This document shows, one piece after another, positions 53,751 through 62,868 of a stretch of DNA of 64,000 nucleotides. Within the stretch, counting starts at the first letter, position 1, and every line of letters begins with the position of its first letter. Below the pieces are notes generated by a model. It saw nothing but the letters and a program-made list of their open reading frames with translations, was not told the origin of the DNA and did no database searches. The DNA is from Dyadobacter luticola (GTDB lineage: Bacteria; Bacteroidota; Bacteroidia; Cytophagales; Spirosomataceae): assembly GCF_005860805.1 (NCBI RefSeq), contig NZ_VCEJ01000002.1, forward strand, positions 728,375 to 792,374, read 5' to 3'. The translations under genes and the position numbers were made by a program.

Positions 53751-54806
53751 TCAATCTTTATAAATCAAGACCTCGCTTTTGCCGGTGTTGTCGATGTAAC
53801 CACGGTACATTCCCTCGCTATTAAACGGCATTGCGATGTTTCCGTTTTTGTCGAGGGCTATCACGCCGCCCTCGCCGCCACGTTCTACCAGTTTTTTCAT
53901 AACCACTTCATTGGCAGCGTCTTTAACGGACAGACCTTTGTATTCCATCAATGCTGAAATGTCGTAAGCAACTACCGAACGGATAAAATATTCGCCATGG
54001 CCCGTGGCAGACACGGCGCAGGTAGCATTGTTGGCATAAGTACCGGCACCAATGATCGGCGCGTCCCCAATGCGGCCATATCTTTTATTTGTCATGCCGC
54101 CCGTCGACGTTCCGGCGGCAAGATTGCCAAATTGATCCAGCGCCACACAGCCTACGGTACCAAATTTTTTGCCTTCTGTAAAAATGAGATCATCCACTGC
54201 GCCTGACTTAGGGCCTTTCTTAATATCCTTTTCTTCTTTTGCATTGTGGTCAAGCTCTACCTTTTCGTCTTCCTTTGCTTTCTGCAAAGCTTTGTAGCGC
54301 GCCTCGGTATAGAAGTAGGATGGGTCAACAATGTTAAGACCTTTTTCTTTTGCAAACTTCTCAGCTCCGGTCCCGGCCATCATGACGTGCTCCGATTTTT
54401 CCATGACCGCAATTGCCGCGCTGATCGGATTTCTGATCACGGTTACGCCAGCCACAGCCCCGGCTTTCATCGACTTACCATCCATAACAGCCGCATCCAT
54501 TTCATTTTTCCCTTCATTGGTAAAAACTGCGCCCTTGCCAGCATTGAAAAGTGGCGAATTTTCCATTACGTGGATCGCCGCCTCGACAGCCTGGACGCTG
54601 GTGCCGCCCTTTTTCAATATTGCATAACCTTTTTGCAAAGCCTCATTTAAAGCGTCCCGATACGCTTTTTCTTTCTCGGGGCTCATGTTGGCGCGCGTTA
54701 TTGTGCCTGCGCCACCGTGGATTACCAGGGTGATCTTGCCCGGCTGCTGTGCCTGCGCTGAAATGCAACAGCAGATTGAAAAAAGGATTGTAAGGAAGAA
54801 TTTCAT
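53751..54806 (-). CDS. Isoaspartyl peptidase / L-asparaginase (Ntn hydrolase)
   Basis: 351 residues from the ATG at 54806 with a signal peptide (about 1-20). Family blocks: LVIHGGAGTITR, SVQAVEAAIHVMENSPLFNAG, EMDAAVMDG. Autocleavage is expected before Thr217 (KKFGTVGCVALD), the new N-terminal nucleophile; GRIGDAPIIGAGTYA and SATGHGEYFIR line the site. A Lys/Glu-rich segment (about 173-205) before the cleavage point is a typical flexible linker. It degrades isoaspartyl dipeptides or asparagine in the periplasm. Confidence 0.93.
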   Translation of the reverse strand: MKFFLTILFSICCCISAQAQQPGKITLVIHGGAGTITRANMSPEKEKAYRDALNEALQKGYAILKKGGTSVQAVEAAIHVMENSPLFNAGKGAVFTNEGKNEMDAAVMDGKSMKAGAVAGVTVIRNPISAAIAVMEKSEHVMMAGTGAEKFAKEKGLNIVDPSYFYTEARYKALQKAKEDEKVELDHNAKEEKDIKKGPKSGAVDDLIFTEGKKFGTVGCVALDQFGNLAAGTSTGGMTNKRYGRIGDAPIIGAGTYANNATCAVSATGHGEYFIRSVVAYDISALMEYKGLSVKDAANEVVMKKLVERGGEGGVIALDKNGNIAMPFNSEGMYRGYIDNTGKSEVLIYKD

Positions 54807-54968
54807 CAGGCTGAGTTTTGAGTGAATGATCAAATCTAAAAATTAAGAAGCACATTACGTCATCACTGCTGAATCGATTTCTATGCTATCTTGCCGCTTT
54901 TTTGGGAGTGAGAGCAAATCTGCCTTTACTTTTATTTTGAACCTAAATATTAAGCAACCAACAACAGG

Positions 54969-56828
54969 ATGAAAAAATTAATACTCTGCGCAGGAGTTTT
55001 GATGGCGACGCTGCAGGCATTTGCCCAGGCGCCAAAATCTGCGGACTGGAAAGTAAAAGAAGGGAAAATTGTGACGCCCTGGGCCGAAAAGGTGGTCGCG
55101 CAAAATCCGCATGCAGAATATCCGCGGCCGCAGCTGATCCGCCAAAACTGGCAAAATATCAATGGTCTCTGGAATTATTCAATCGTACCAGCCAATGCTG
55201 CAAACGCCGCGCCAACGGCATTTGAAGGTCAGATTCTCGTACCATTTGCGGTCGAATCGGCATTATCGGGTGTCGGCAGAACGGTGGGTAAAGATAGCGT
55301 GCTCTGGTACCAGCGGCTCGTGGACTTTTCACCCAAATTAAAAGATCAAAAAGTATTGCTGCATTTCGGTGCGGTGGACTGGAAATGTGATGTGTTTGTA
55401 AATGGTAAACCTGCGGGCACGCACCAGGGCGGATATGACCCTTTTACATTCGACATTACAGATTTGCTGATAAAAGAGAAGCAGCAGGAAATCGTCGTAA
55501 AAGTCTGGGATCCAAGCAGCGACGGTCCTCAGCCACGCGGAAAACAGATCAAAAATCCACACGGTATCTGGTACACGCCGGTGACTGGAATCTGGCAGAC
55601 AGTTTGGCTGGAAACGGTTCCCACGAGCTACATCGCGTCCATTTTACCAACTGCTGATATTGATAAACAAAACGTTACCGTCAAAGTTGACCTGGAAAAT
55701 GCAGGTGCCGATGATAAAATCAGGGTTACTGCCTGGGATGGTACAACCAAAGTAGGCGAGAAAGAAGTTGCGCCAGGAAGCGATGCGGTCATTCAGATCA
55801 GCAATGCGAAACTGTGGTCGCCGGACTCACCGTTTTTGTATGAACTGACGGCTACTGTTTTGAGAAAAGGAAAATCGGTAGACGATGTGAAAAGCTACTT
55901 TGCAATGCGTAAAATCGCAATGCAGCCTGACCAGAATGGTACTCTGCGGATGACATTGAACAACAAATTTCTTTTCCAATACGGCCCGCTCGACCAGGGG
56001 TGGTGGCCCGACGGCTTGTACACCGCACCGACCGACGAAGCTTTAAAGTTTGACATTGTGAAAACCAAGGAAATGGGCTTCAACATGATCCGGAAGCACG
56101 TAAAAGTGGAGCCTGCAAGGTGGTACCGCTACTGCGACGAGCTGGGCATGCTGGTGTGGCAGGATATGCCGAGCGGCGACATGGGCAACAATTGGGAACC
56201 GCGCCCTGCTATCACCGGACTTGAAACTGAAAAGGACCGCACACCGGAATCTGAAAACATTTATAAAACAGAATGGAAGGCGATCATGGACGCGAATCGT
56301 TTCTTTCCGTCTATCGTGGTTTGGGTGCCGTTCAATGAAGCCTGGGGCCAGTTCAAAACGGAGGAAATTACCAACTGGACCATGCAGTACGATCCAAACA
56401 GATTGGTAAACAGCGCCAGCGGAGGCAATTTCTTCCCTGTCGGACATATTATGGATTTGCACAACTATCCCGCACCAGCGATGCCACGTCCCGAGATTTT
56501 CGGCGCAAAGCAGATTATTGTTTTAGGAGAATTTGGCGGGCTGGGCTTGCCGGTAGACCAGCATACCTGGCAGCAAAAAGACAACTGGGGATATCAGAGC
56601 TTCAAAAGCCAGGAAGAGCTTTATGACAAGTACGCGTCATTTGTAGGCAAATTCGAGGCGCTGATCCGCAAAGGCTTATCGGCTGCGGTTTACACGCAAA
56701 CTACGGACGTAGAAGTGGAAATCAATGGTTTGATGACTTACGACAGGAAGGTAATCAAATTTCCGGAAGCCAAAATGAAGGCGATTCATTCGCCGCTCTA
56801 CAATGCTTCCTGGGTAAATTTGAAATAA
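54969..56828 (+). CDS. Secreted glycoside hydrolase family 2 protein
   Basis: 619 residues with a signal peptide (about 1-20, ending FAQAP). Jelly-roll sugar-binding domain (about 50-215, with VPFAVESALSGVG and GGYDPFTFDITD), Ig-like domain (about 220-315) and TIM barrel follow. The acid/base is Glu457 (PFNEAWGQ) and the nucleophile Glu521 (VLGEFGGLG). GH2 covers beta-galactosidase, beta-mannosidase and beta-glucuronidase; specificity is not readable here. It stands alone, well away from the GH43 gene. Confidence 0.92.
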   Translation: MKKLILCAGVLMATLQAFAQAPKSADWKVKEGKIVTPWAEKVVAQNPHAEYPRPQLIRQNWQNINGLWNYSIVPANAANAAPTAFEGQILVPFAVESALSGVGRTVGKDSVLWYQRLVDFSPKLKDQKVLLHFGAVDWKCDVFVNGKPAGTHQGGYDPFTFDITDLLIKEKQQEIVVKVWDPSSDGPQPRGKQIKNPHGIWYTPVTGIWQTVWLETVPTSYIASILPTADIDKQNVTVKVDLENAGADDKIRVTAWDGTTKVGEKEVAPGSDAVIQISNAKLWSPDSPFLYELTATVLRKGKSVDDVKSYFAMRKIAMQPDQNGTLRMTLNNKFLFQYGPLDQGWWPDGLYTAPTDEALKFDIVKTKEMGFNMIRKHVKVEPARWYRYCDELGMLVWQDMPSGDMGNNWEPRPAITGLETEKDRTPESENIYKTEWKAIMDANRFFPSIVVWVPFNEAWGQFKTEEITNWTMQYDPNRLVNSASGGNFFPVGHIMDLHNYPAPAMPRPEIFGAKQIIVLGEFGGLGLPVDQHTWQQKDNWGYQSFKSQEELYDKYASFVGKFEALIRKGLSAAVYTQTTDVEVEINGLMTYDRKVIKFPEAKMKAIHSPLYNASWVNLK

Positions 56829-56856
56829 GGATCTGGATTAGACTTGCTTAAAAATC

Positions 56857-56899
56857 AAAGGGACTTTGCAGCTGACAATCAGTTTTGCAAAGTCCCTTT
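56857..56899. terminator. Bidirectional terminator between GH2 gene and polysaccharide cluster
   Basis: A perfect 14-base-pair stem (AAAGGGACTTTGCA with TGCAAAGTCCCTTT) and a 15-base loop lies between the convergent GH2 and WecA-like genes. Confidence 0.85.
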
Positions 56900-56921
56900 C
56901 ACTTTAATATAAAAAGTGTAA

Positions 56922-58130
56922 TTAAATGTCCCTCAGCGTGTTGCCGGATGAATGCAAATCGTTTTCGTTGAATGATGGACTATTCATCAATTTTTTTTTC
57001 TCCTTCACAAAAACAACCCGTCTTTTCAGCATGTGCGCAAACAACATATATGCTCCAAACATCCCGATGTAAATGTAAAGTGACGCGGTATTGGTAATGT
57101 CGCCGTGGAATGTGAAGAATAAGGCGGTATTAATGATCGTCACCATCCAGAGTGAGAATGACGCCCAGAAATGATTTAATCCGTTGTCGATCAGGATGTG
57201 GTGCATGTGGTTTCTATCAGCCACGAAAGGCGACCCTCCTTTGAAAATCCGGACAATAAACACGCGGAGCGTATCAAAAATCGGGACGATCAGCAGCACC
57301 ATCACAATAATCGGTGCATTGAAATAAGCATTCGGATCATGCAGGTAACCCACATTCAGGGACAGGAATTCGACTGAAAAAATCGAGAGCAGGTAGCCAA
57401 CGATCAGCGAACCAGTGTCGCCCATGAAGATTTTACTGGTTTTGGAGAAGTTGAATCTCAGGAAGCCGAGCAAAGATCCGGACATCGCGAAAGCCAGACA
57501 GCCGAAGGAAAAGTGATCATTTAAAATAAACCAGATCCCAAAACCCAGACCGGCAATCAGACTGATTCCACCCGCCAGACCGTCGATCCCATCAATAAGG
57601 TTAACCGCATTGATGATCGCGATGAAGATGAAAACGGTCAGTGGTATACTCACAAAATCGGAAACCTGATGAATCCCGAAAATCCCGTAGAAATTATCCA
57701 CCTTGAAATTGCCCATCGCGACAAGTATCAGCGAGGCGAAGATTTGAATAATCAGCTTCTTAGTCGGGTCAACCGCCAGAATATCATCTTTAATACCTAG
57801 AAAAAACAAAATGATCACGCCGGTCATCGCCAGGCTGATCAGGTTGGAATCGAGAATGTTCTCAGAATGCGGCCAAAGGAAATATGCAATTAATGTCGCT
57901 GCGAAAATAGCAATACCGCCCAATGTTGGAGTCTCCGTTTCGTGGGAGCTGCGGAATCCCGGTTTGGCAGTCAAATGCAAGAGATTTGACAGATTGATAA
58001 TGATCGGGATGGAAATAATAGACAGGAAACAGGCAATCAGGAAGGAGAGTAAGCACTGATATACATCGTGATGTATAATGTTGCTAAAGTCTCCCTCGCT
58101 CAAAATCTGTAAGGGTAGTTTTAAATCCAT
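56922..58130 (-). CDS. WecA/TagO-type undecaprenyl-phosphate sugar-1-phosphate transferase
   Basis: 402 residues, about eleven transmembrane helices. Family motifs: LTAKPGFRSSHETETPTLGG, FLGIKDDIL (the DD pair), NLIDGIDGLAGG, KIFMGDTGSL and the cytosolic DRNHMHHILID (HxHH-type). These enzymes load GlcNAc-1-P or a related sugar onto undecaprenyl phosphate to start polysaccharide assembly at the inner membrane. The chain ends in a soluble tail of about 40 residues. It is the last gene of the minus-strand polysaccharide cluster. Confidence 0.92.
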   Translation of the reverse strand: MDLKLPLQILSEGDFSNIIHHDVYQCLLSFLIACFLSIISIPIIINLSNLLHLTAKPGFRSSHETETPTLGGIAIFAATLIAYFLWPHSENILDSNLISLAMTGVIILFFLGIKDDILAVDPTKKLIIQIFASLILVAMGNFKVDNFYGIFGIHQVSDFVSIPLTVFIFIAIINAVNLIDGIDGLAGGISLIAGLGFGIWFILNDHFSFGCLAFAMSGSLLGFLRFNFSKTSKIFMGDTGSLIVGYLLSIFSVEFLSLNVGYLHDPNAYFNAPIIVMVLLIVPIFDTLRVFIVRIFKGGSPFVADRNHMHHILIDNGLNHFWASFSLWMVTIINTALFFTFHGDITNTASLYIYIGMFGAYMLFAHMLKRRVVFVKEKKKLMNSPSFNENDLHSSGNTLRDI

Positions 58131-58281
58131 AGTGTCTGCAAGAATGTTAGGAAGTGCGTTAAGTATATAAAGGAATAATCTAATTCAAATGACGTAAAAT
58201 TAATCAATATAAAAAATATGCAAATCATTGATACTCAAAATATTTATTAACTGGACATCGATAATTTTTTCTAACACTGTT

Positions 58282-59025
58282 CTAAATAAATTGTAAAATC
58301 TTCCTCAAAGGTTTTAGCCATAATGTGTAGAACCTGGGCGTCAGATTGTTAGTTTTCCAGGCCTTCAAATCGTTGCGGTTTGCGGCCAGCCTGTTCTTCA
58401 AAGTACTGGTACTTACACCACCCACCCGCATCTTCACTAACACTTTTGGTAAATAACCGATCCTGACCTGAAATTTGTGAATAAATCGGAGCATCAGCTC
58501 GTAATCAGCGGCTGTTCCCAGGTCAAGACGGAATGTTCCGTTGTTCTTGTAAACTTCTTTTTTTACAAAAAAGGTCGGGTGCGGCGGCATCCATCCATTA
58601 ATAAAAGAACCTTTCCTGTATTCTCCTGAGACCCACTTTCGCGTGACTTTCGTTGCATCAACCCCGTCAACAAATTCAAGATCTCCGTAAACACACTGAA
58701 AATCACCAGATTGCATCGTCTTAACCACCTCGCTGATCACCGACGGGTATGCGTAAAAATCATCGGCATTCAAGATTCCGATAACTTCGCCGGTTGCTAA
58801 TTGGATGGCCTTGTTCATGGCATCATAAATCCCGGAATCCCGCTCACTGATGAATTGGGCCACTTTATCGCCGTAAGACGTCACAATTTCCTGGGTACCG
58901 TCGGTTGAATTTCCATCGACAATAATGTATTCGATATCAGAATAATCCTGTTTCAAAACCGAGTCGATGCACGACCTGATCGTGGCAGCGCCATTATAAA
59001 CTACGGTGAGTATACTTACTTTCAA
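58282..59025 (-). CDS. Family 2 glycosyltransferase
   Basis: 247 residues, GT-A fold. VSILTVVYNGAATIRSCIDS begins the nucleotide-binding region, IIVDGNSTDGT follows, and the metal motif is ILNADDFY. PHPTFFVKKEVY and GTAADYELMLRF are acceptor-side blocks, common in WcaA-like transferases. No membrane helix is present, so it is a cytoplasmic or peripheral enzyme adding one sugar to a lipid-linked glycan. It overlaps the upstream WcaF-type gene by four bases. Confidence 0.92.
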   Translation of the reverse strand: MKVSILTVVYNGAATIRSCIDSVLKQDYSDIEYIIVDGNSTDGTQEIVTSYGDKVAQFISERDSGIYDAMNKAIQLATGEVIGILNADDFYAYPSVISEVVKTMQSGDFQCVYGDLEFVDGVDATKVTRKWVSGEYRKGSFINGWMPPHPTFFVKKEVYKNNGTFRLDLGTAADYELMLRFIHKFQVRIGYLPKVLVKMRVGGVSTSTLKNRLAANRNDLKAWKTNNLTPRFYTLWLKPLRKILQFI

Positions 59026-59591
59026 CGGCTTATGGTTCTTGTTTTAACGTATTTGGCAGGATTACCCTGGTAAATTCCATAGGCATCCAGGTTGCTTGTC
59101 GCCACCGAATTGACGGTCAGCACGGCATGCGAGTAAGCGGTAACATTCGGACAAACCGTCGCTTTCGCACCGATCCACACGCCGTCCTCCAATGTGATCG
59201 GTCCCACTTTCAGGTCGAATGTGCTGCGGGTATAATCGTGATTTCCGGTCAAAAGCATGCAACCCTGCGAAAGACAGACGTTTGATTCAATAGTCACCAA
59301 AGTGAGGTTGTCAATCCACACATCTTCGCCGATCCAGCAATGGTTTCCGATCTTCAAAAACCAGGGATACTTAATGTTCACTTTCGGCTTGATCACGATA
59401 CCAATACCGATCTTCGCCCCGAACATTTTCAGCAGCATGATTTTAAATGAAGATGGGTAGGGAATGTACGTATTGAAAAACAGCCGGTTAACAATATACC
59501 ACGAAAGCAGCTTCACAAAGCCGCCGCCCGGATTGAACCAGTCAATGTTATACCCGGACAGATTGGTTTGGGTTCCTAAGGTCTTTTCCAT
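59022..59591 (-). CDS. wcaF: WcaF-type sugar O-acetyltransferase
   Basis: 189 residues. LSGYNIDWFNPGGGFVK and the lead PYPSSFKIMLLKMFGAKIG are typical of WcaF, followed by left-handed beta-helix repeats (IKYPWFLKIGNHCWIGEDVW, then GPITLEDGVWIGAKATVCPN) and the active-site His in LLTGNHDY. The C-terminal GNPAKYVKTR closes the family pattern. It acetylates a sugar of the exported polysaccharide. Its start lies 44 bases inside the preceding glycosyltransferase gene. Confidence 0.92.
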   Translation of the reverse strand: MEKTLGTQTNLSGYNIDWFNPGGGFVKLLSWYIVNRLFFNTYIPYPSSFKIMLLKMFGAKIGIGIVIKPKVNIKYPWFLKIGNHCWIGEDVWIDNLTLVTIESNVCLSQGCMLLTGNHDYTRSTFDLKVGPITLEDGVWIGAKATVCPNVTAYSHAVLTVNSVATSNLDAYGIYQGNPAKYVKTRTISR

Positions 59592-60474
59592 ATTCTGTCC
59601 TGAAATGCGATATAATCGTCTCTTTATCTTTTCCTACGCGGTGATACACTTCATATATTTTCGCGTCGACGAGGAAGCGGTACCAAAATCCCTGCAATAC
59701 ATGCCAGATTAGCCCCTTTGTCCCGTCCAGAAATCCTCCTTTTAAAATATATCTGTAACCGAAATAAACAAACGGCCGGGTAAAGAGCGGGAGGTCGGCG
59801 TACTTCACTTTGAGATACCGGGTACGCTGTTCCTGACTTCCCCAAAAGCTGGGTTCAACCGTCTCTTTGCTATCAAAATTATATTTAATATTCAATAAAT
59901 CAATCACTTCCCTTATTGCATAATTGTTATGCTTTTGAGTCCACCAGGTAAGATTATTCAGGTTGTGATCGACGATATCGTGTTGCAATTGCTCGGTTCT
60001 GCCGCTGCTCAGTTTGATATGTTCGTCCATCCACAACTCTTCGCAAATACCTTGTCCATTTCGCCAGATCCGCAAAAGCCAGATTGGATAATACCCACCA
60101 CGGCGGATCCATTTTTCCATAAAAATGACCCTTCTTTTGACATATAACCCTGAAACATCCTGCTGAAAACTGCGCATCGACATATTCAGTTCCTGCGCCA
60201 GTTCGGAGGTAATGTATTCGTCGGCATCCATCCGCATCAGCCATTCCGTTTTGAACGGATTATTCTGAATACCAAAATTGAATTGAAATGCGTAAGAAAC
60301 CCAGGGATTCTGAACCACCGTAGCGCCCAGGTTTCGGGCAATTGTTACCGTATCGTCAGTGGAAAAAGAGTCGACAATGAAGATTTTGTCGGTGATCAGC
60401 AGCAGGCTTTTTATGCAACGCTCAATGTGCCTGGATTCATTGTGTGTCAAAATGATGACAGATAAGTCAATCAT
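59548..60474 (-). CDS. Family 2 glycosyltransferase
   Basis: 308 residues. LSVIILTHNESRHIERCIKS, IFIVDSFSTDDT and LMRMDADEYIT form the GT-A nucleotide-sugar and metal site. The layout resembles WaaE/KdtX-like transferases of lipopolysaccharide cores (KWIRRGGYYPIWLLRIWRNG). The C-terminal region has aromatic amphipathic segments, suggesting membrane association. It overlaps wcaF by 44 bases, so the two are translated from one message. Confidence 0.9.
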   Translation of the reverse strand: MIDLSVIILTHNESRHIERCIKSLLLITDKIFIVDSFSTDDTVTIARNLGATVVQNPWVSYAFQFNFGIQNNPFKTEWLMRMDADEYITSELAQELNMSMRSFQQDVSGLYVKRRVIFMEKWIRRGGYYPIWLLRIWRNGQGICEELWMDEHIKLSSGRTEQLQHDIVDHNLNNLTWWTQKHNNYAIREVIDLLNIKYNFDSKETVEPSFWGSQEQRTRYLKVKYADLPLFTRPFVYFGYRYILKGGFLDGTKGLIWHVLQGFWYRFLVDAKIYEVYHRVGKDKETIISHFRTEYGKDLRNPNQSVRV

Positions 60475-60531
60475 ACCCAGTCTGAAACGTTAAAAAAATA
60501 GGCTTTCGCGGTGATGTTCAATATTTCAAAG

Positions 60532-61683
60532 TTAGCCAATTTTCTTAACTTTCTTGTATTCTTCCAATAACTGATTGGCAACCACTTTGATGTCAAAATT
60601 TTCCACTACCATCTTGTAGGCGCGATTTACAATGTCGGCAGCGTACGATTTATCTTGTAATATTTTAAGAATTCCTTCTGCTACGCCTTCACTATTCAGC
60701 GTCGTCAAAAATGCAGCATTGTGCTTCTTAATGTAATCGCCAAATCCCACGCGATCAGACACCACCGTCGGGATTTTACAAGTCATCGCTTCGAGGACTG
60801 CGATCGAAAAGCCTTCGGAATAGGAGGGAAGCACGAAAAGATCAGCATCTGAAAATGCTTCTTTTTTATTGGTATCGGTCAGCAATCCCACCAGTTTAAC
60901 CCGGTCGCCTAGGTTGTTTTTCTGGATAAAATCTTCGGTTTCAGCCTGGTATCCGTCATCTGGGCCGGCGAGGATCAGCACGGCATTTGGCAAAACTTCA
61001 CTGACTTTTTTAAATGCCGGGAGCAGCAGGTCGAGACCCTTTTTAATGTTAAGCCTTCCCATAAAAAGGATCAACTGCTGCTCGGCACCAATCTGATGTT
61101 TTTGTCTGAAAATACCTTTGGGCGGCAAATTCTCGTAATCGGACAGCTTCATACCATTCGGCACGATCACCATGTTTTTCGGCCGGTAACCCAGGTAGCG
61201 GATCACGTCTTCTTCCTCGTCGGTGTTGTTGATCTGGATCAGGTCGGCTTTGCCAAGTAATCTTTTCTGGTAAAGGATCGTCACGATTTGCTTTTTCCAC
61301 TTGCTGTGCGCCACGGCCCATTTGTCGAGCAGGCCGTGAATCGTGATGACTTTTACAGCATTATTTTTAATCAGAAACGGCGCCAGCGCGCCGAAATGCC
61401 AGATTCCGTGCATGTGCACCACATCGTATTCATGTATGTGCTGTTTCAGGTATCGGTACATTTCCACGGAAAATTCGCGGTAAAAGTTGCTGATTGGCGT
61501 CGTGCGCTTGCATTCGATCAGCCGTGCGCCGGCCGGGACGGTGTAACTTTTTTCGCCGGGTGTCATCGGGCTGAGGATATCCACCTCGTGCCCCTGCGCC
61601 AGCACTTCCGTCGTGTGGTCGTAGATAATTCTTGCGGGGCCTCCGATGGCCCAAGTGTATGCACAGATATTCAGGATTCGCAT
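60532..61683 (-). CDS. Family 4 glycosyltransferase
   Basis: 383 residues, GT-B fold. WAIGGPARIIYDHTTEVLAQ is the N-terminal Gly-rich loop; LFMGRLNIKKGLDLLLPAF starts the donor domain, and SYSEGFSIAVLEAM holds the EX7E pair (Glu290, Glu298). It is a retaining enzyme using a nucleotide sugar. No signal peptide. It is 57 bases upstream of the next cluster gene and 30 bases downstream of another family 4 enzyme. Confidence 0.93.
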   Translation of the reverse strand: MRILNICAYTWAIGGPARIIYDHTTEVLAQGHEVDILSPMTPGEKSYTVPAGARLIECKRTTPISNFYREFSVEMYRYLKQHIHEYDVVHMHGIWHFGALAPFLIKNNAVKVITIHGLLDKWAVAHSKWKKQIVTILYQKRLLGKADLIQINNTDEEEDVIRYLGYRPKNMVIVPNGMKLSDYENLPPKGIFRQKHQIGAEQQLILFMGRLNIKKGLDLLLPAFKKVSEVLPNAVLILAGPDDGYQAETEDFIQKNNLGDRVKLVGLLTDTNKKEAFSDADLFVLPSYSEGFSIAVLEAMTCKIPTVVSDRVGFGDYIKKHNAAFLTTLNSEGVAEGILKILQDKSYAADIVNRAYKMVVENFDIKVVANQLLEEYKKVKKIG

Positions 61684-61713
61684 GCTTTAAATTGATATTT
61701 TGGAACTGCGTCC

Positions 61714-62868
61714 TCAGGATGCACCGTCCAGTTTTTGATAACATTTTACCATTTCCGCCGCTACGTCGCGCGACGAAAATGGGGCGATTAGTTCAAGCGA
61801 TGCCTGACCCATACCCGCGATTTTTCCAGGTTTTTTTTCAAAAAACTGCATCGCGGACACCAGCTCGGATTGTTTCGCAGGATCGAACGTAAAACCATTT
61901 ACTTCATTTTTGACCAGATCCGGCACGCAGCCGCATTTTTCCGAAACGATCACGGGCATACTGCAAATCATCGCTTCATTTACCACAAGTCCCCACGGTT
62001 CCGATTTGCTTGGCAAAATGAGCACGTCACTTTTCGCCAGGAAATCAGGTATCTGGTACCACGGGAAGCCGCCGGGAAAGGAAACTTTATTTTTGAGTTC
62101 CAGCAAATCAACCAGTTTTTCCAGCGCAGATCTTGCCGGTCCGTCACCGACCAAGGTCAATTTCCACAATGAGTTTGGATTTGCTTTCAACATTTGATCG
62201 TACGCCCGCAGCAGCATTTCCAGATTTTTTTCCGGCGCCAGTCTCCCTACATATATAAAGCTGCGCGACAGTTTTTCAACATTTGCCTCACCAGATTTTG
62301 CTTCCTCGTAGCGGCTCCTAATCAAATCTTCATCCACCACCGCAGCATTACGGACCGCAATGTCAGCGGGATTAACTCCCAGATTTTCAAGATACTCGGC
62401 CGATGATTTTCCAAAACAAAAAAACGCATTCCCCCGGCCCACGATAAAACTCTTAACCGATTCACGCCAGCCCGAGCGCTCATGATCGGCCGGGGAAGAT
62501 TCGGAGGAAATGACCACTTTCACGCCTTTCAGTCTCGCATAAAACATCAGCAGCACCTGCGCCATATCGAAATAGCCGGTAATGTTGAGGACGGTCGGTT
62601 TGTATTCTTTGAAAATCCGGAACAATGCTTTGCGCCGCTCCTGGAAAGTCACGCTGTCCAGGCTCCGGTTGAAAAGTACCTGATAAGGATAATGATATTT
62701 GACGGTATCGTCGGGCTGCATGTTGCTACGGCTCGCCTCGTTTAACGCGATTTGCGCCACCAGAAATTCGCTTTGCGGGTCGGTTTCCAGCAAAACCCGA
62801 TGTATCTCGCTGAAAAGCCACGACTTATAATGTGCCCATAATTGATTGTGAACCACCAGTACGCGCAT
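61714..62868 (-). CDS. Family 4 glycosyltransferase
   Basis: 384 residues, GT-B fold. MRVLVVHNQLWAHYKSWLF begins the acceptor domain; IYVGRLAPEKNLEMLLRAYD starts the donor domain, and SKSEPWGLVVNEAM carries the EX7E pair. It differs from its neighbour in the acceptor half, so it likely adds a different sugar. The start shares one base with the stop of the upstream SGNH gene (TAATG). Confidence 0.93.
   Translation of the reverse strand: MRVLVVHNQLWAHYKSWLFSEIHRVLLETDPQSEFLVAQIALNEASRSNMQPDDTVKYHYPYQVLFNRSLDSVTFQERRKALFRIFKEYKPTVLNITGYFDMAQVLLMFYARLKGVKVVISSESSPADHERSGWRESVKSFIVGRGNAFFCFGKSSAEYLENLGVNPADIAVRNAAVVDEDLIRSRYEEAKSGEANVEKLSRSFIYVGRLAPEKNLEMLLRAYDQMLKANPNSLWKLTLVGDGPARSALEKLVDLLELKNKVSFPGGFPWYQIPDFLAKSDVLILPSKSEPWGLVVNEAMICSMPVIVSEKCGCVPDLVKNEVNGFTFDPAKQSELVSAMQFFEKKPGKIAGMGQASLELIAPFSSRDVAAEMVKCYQKLDGAS

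Noticed and set aside
58131..58281. Gap between the WecA-like gene and the family 2 glycosyltransferase as a site for a terminator or promoter
   Set aside because: Very AT-rich, but no clear hairpin with a T-tract or full promoter consensus was found.
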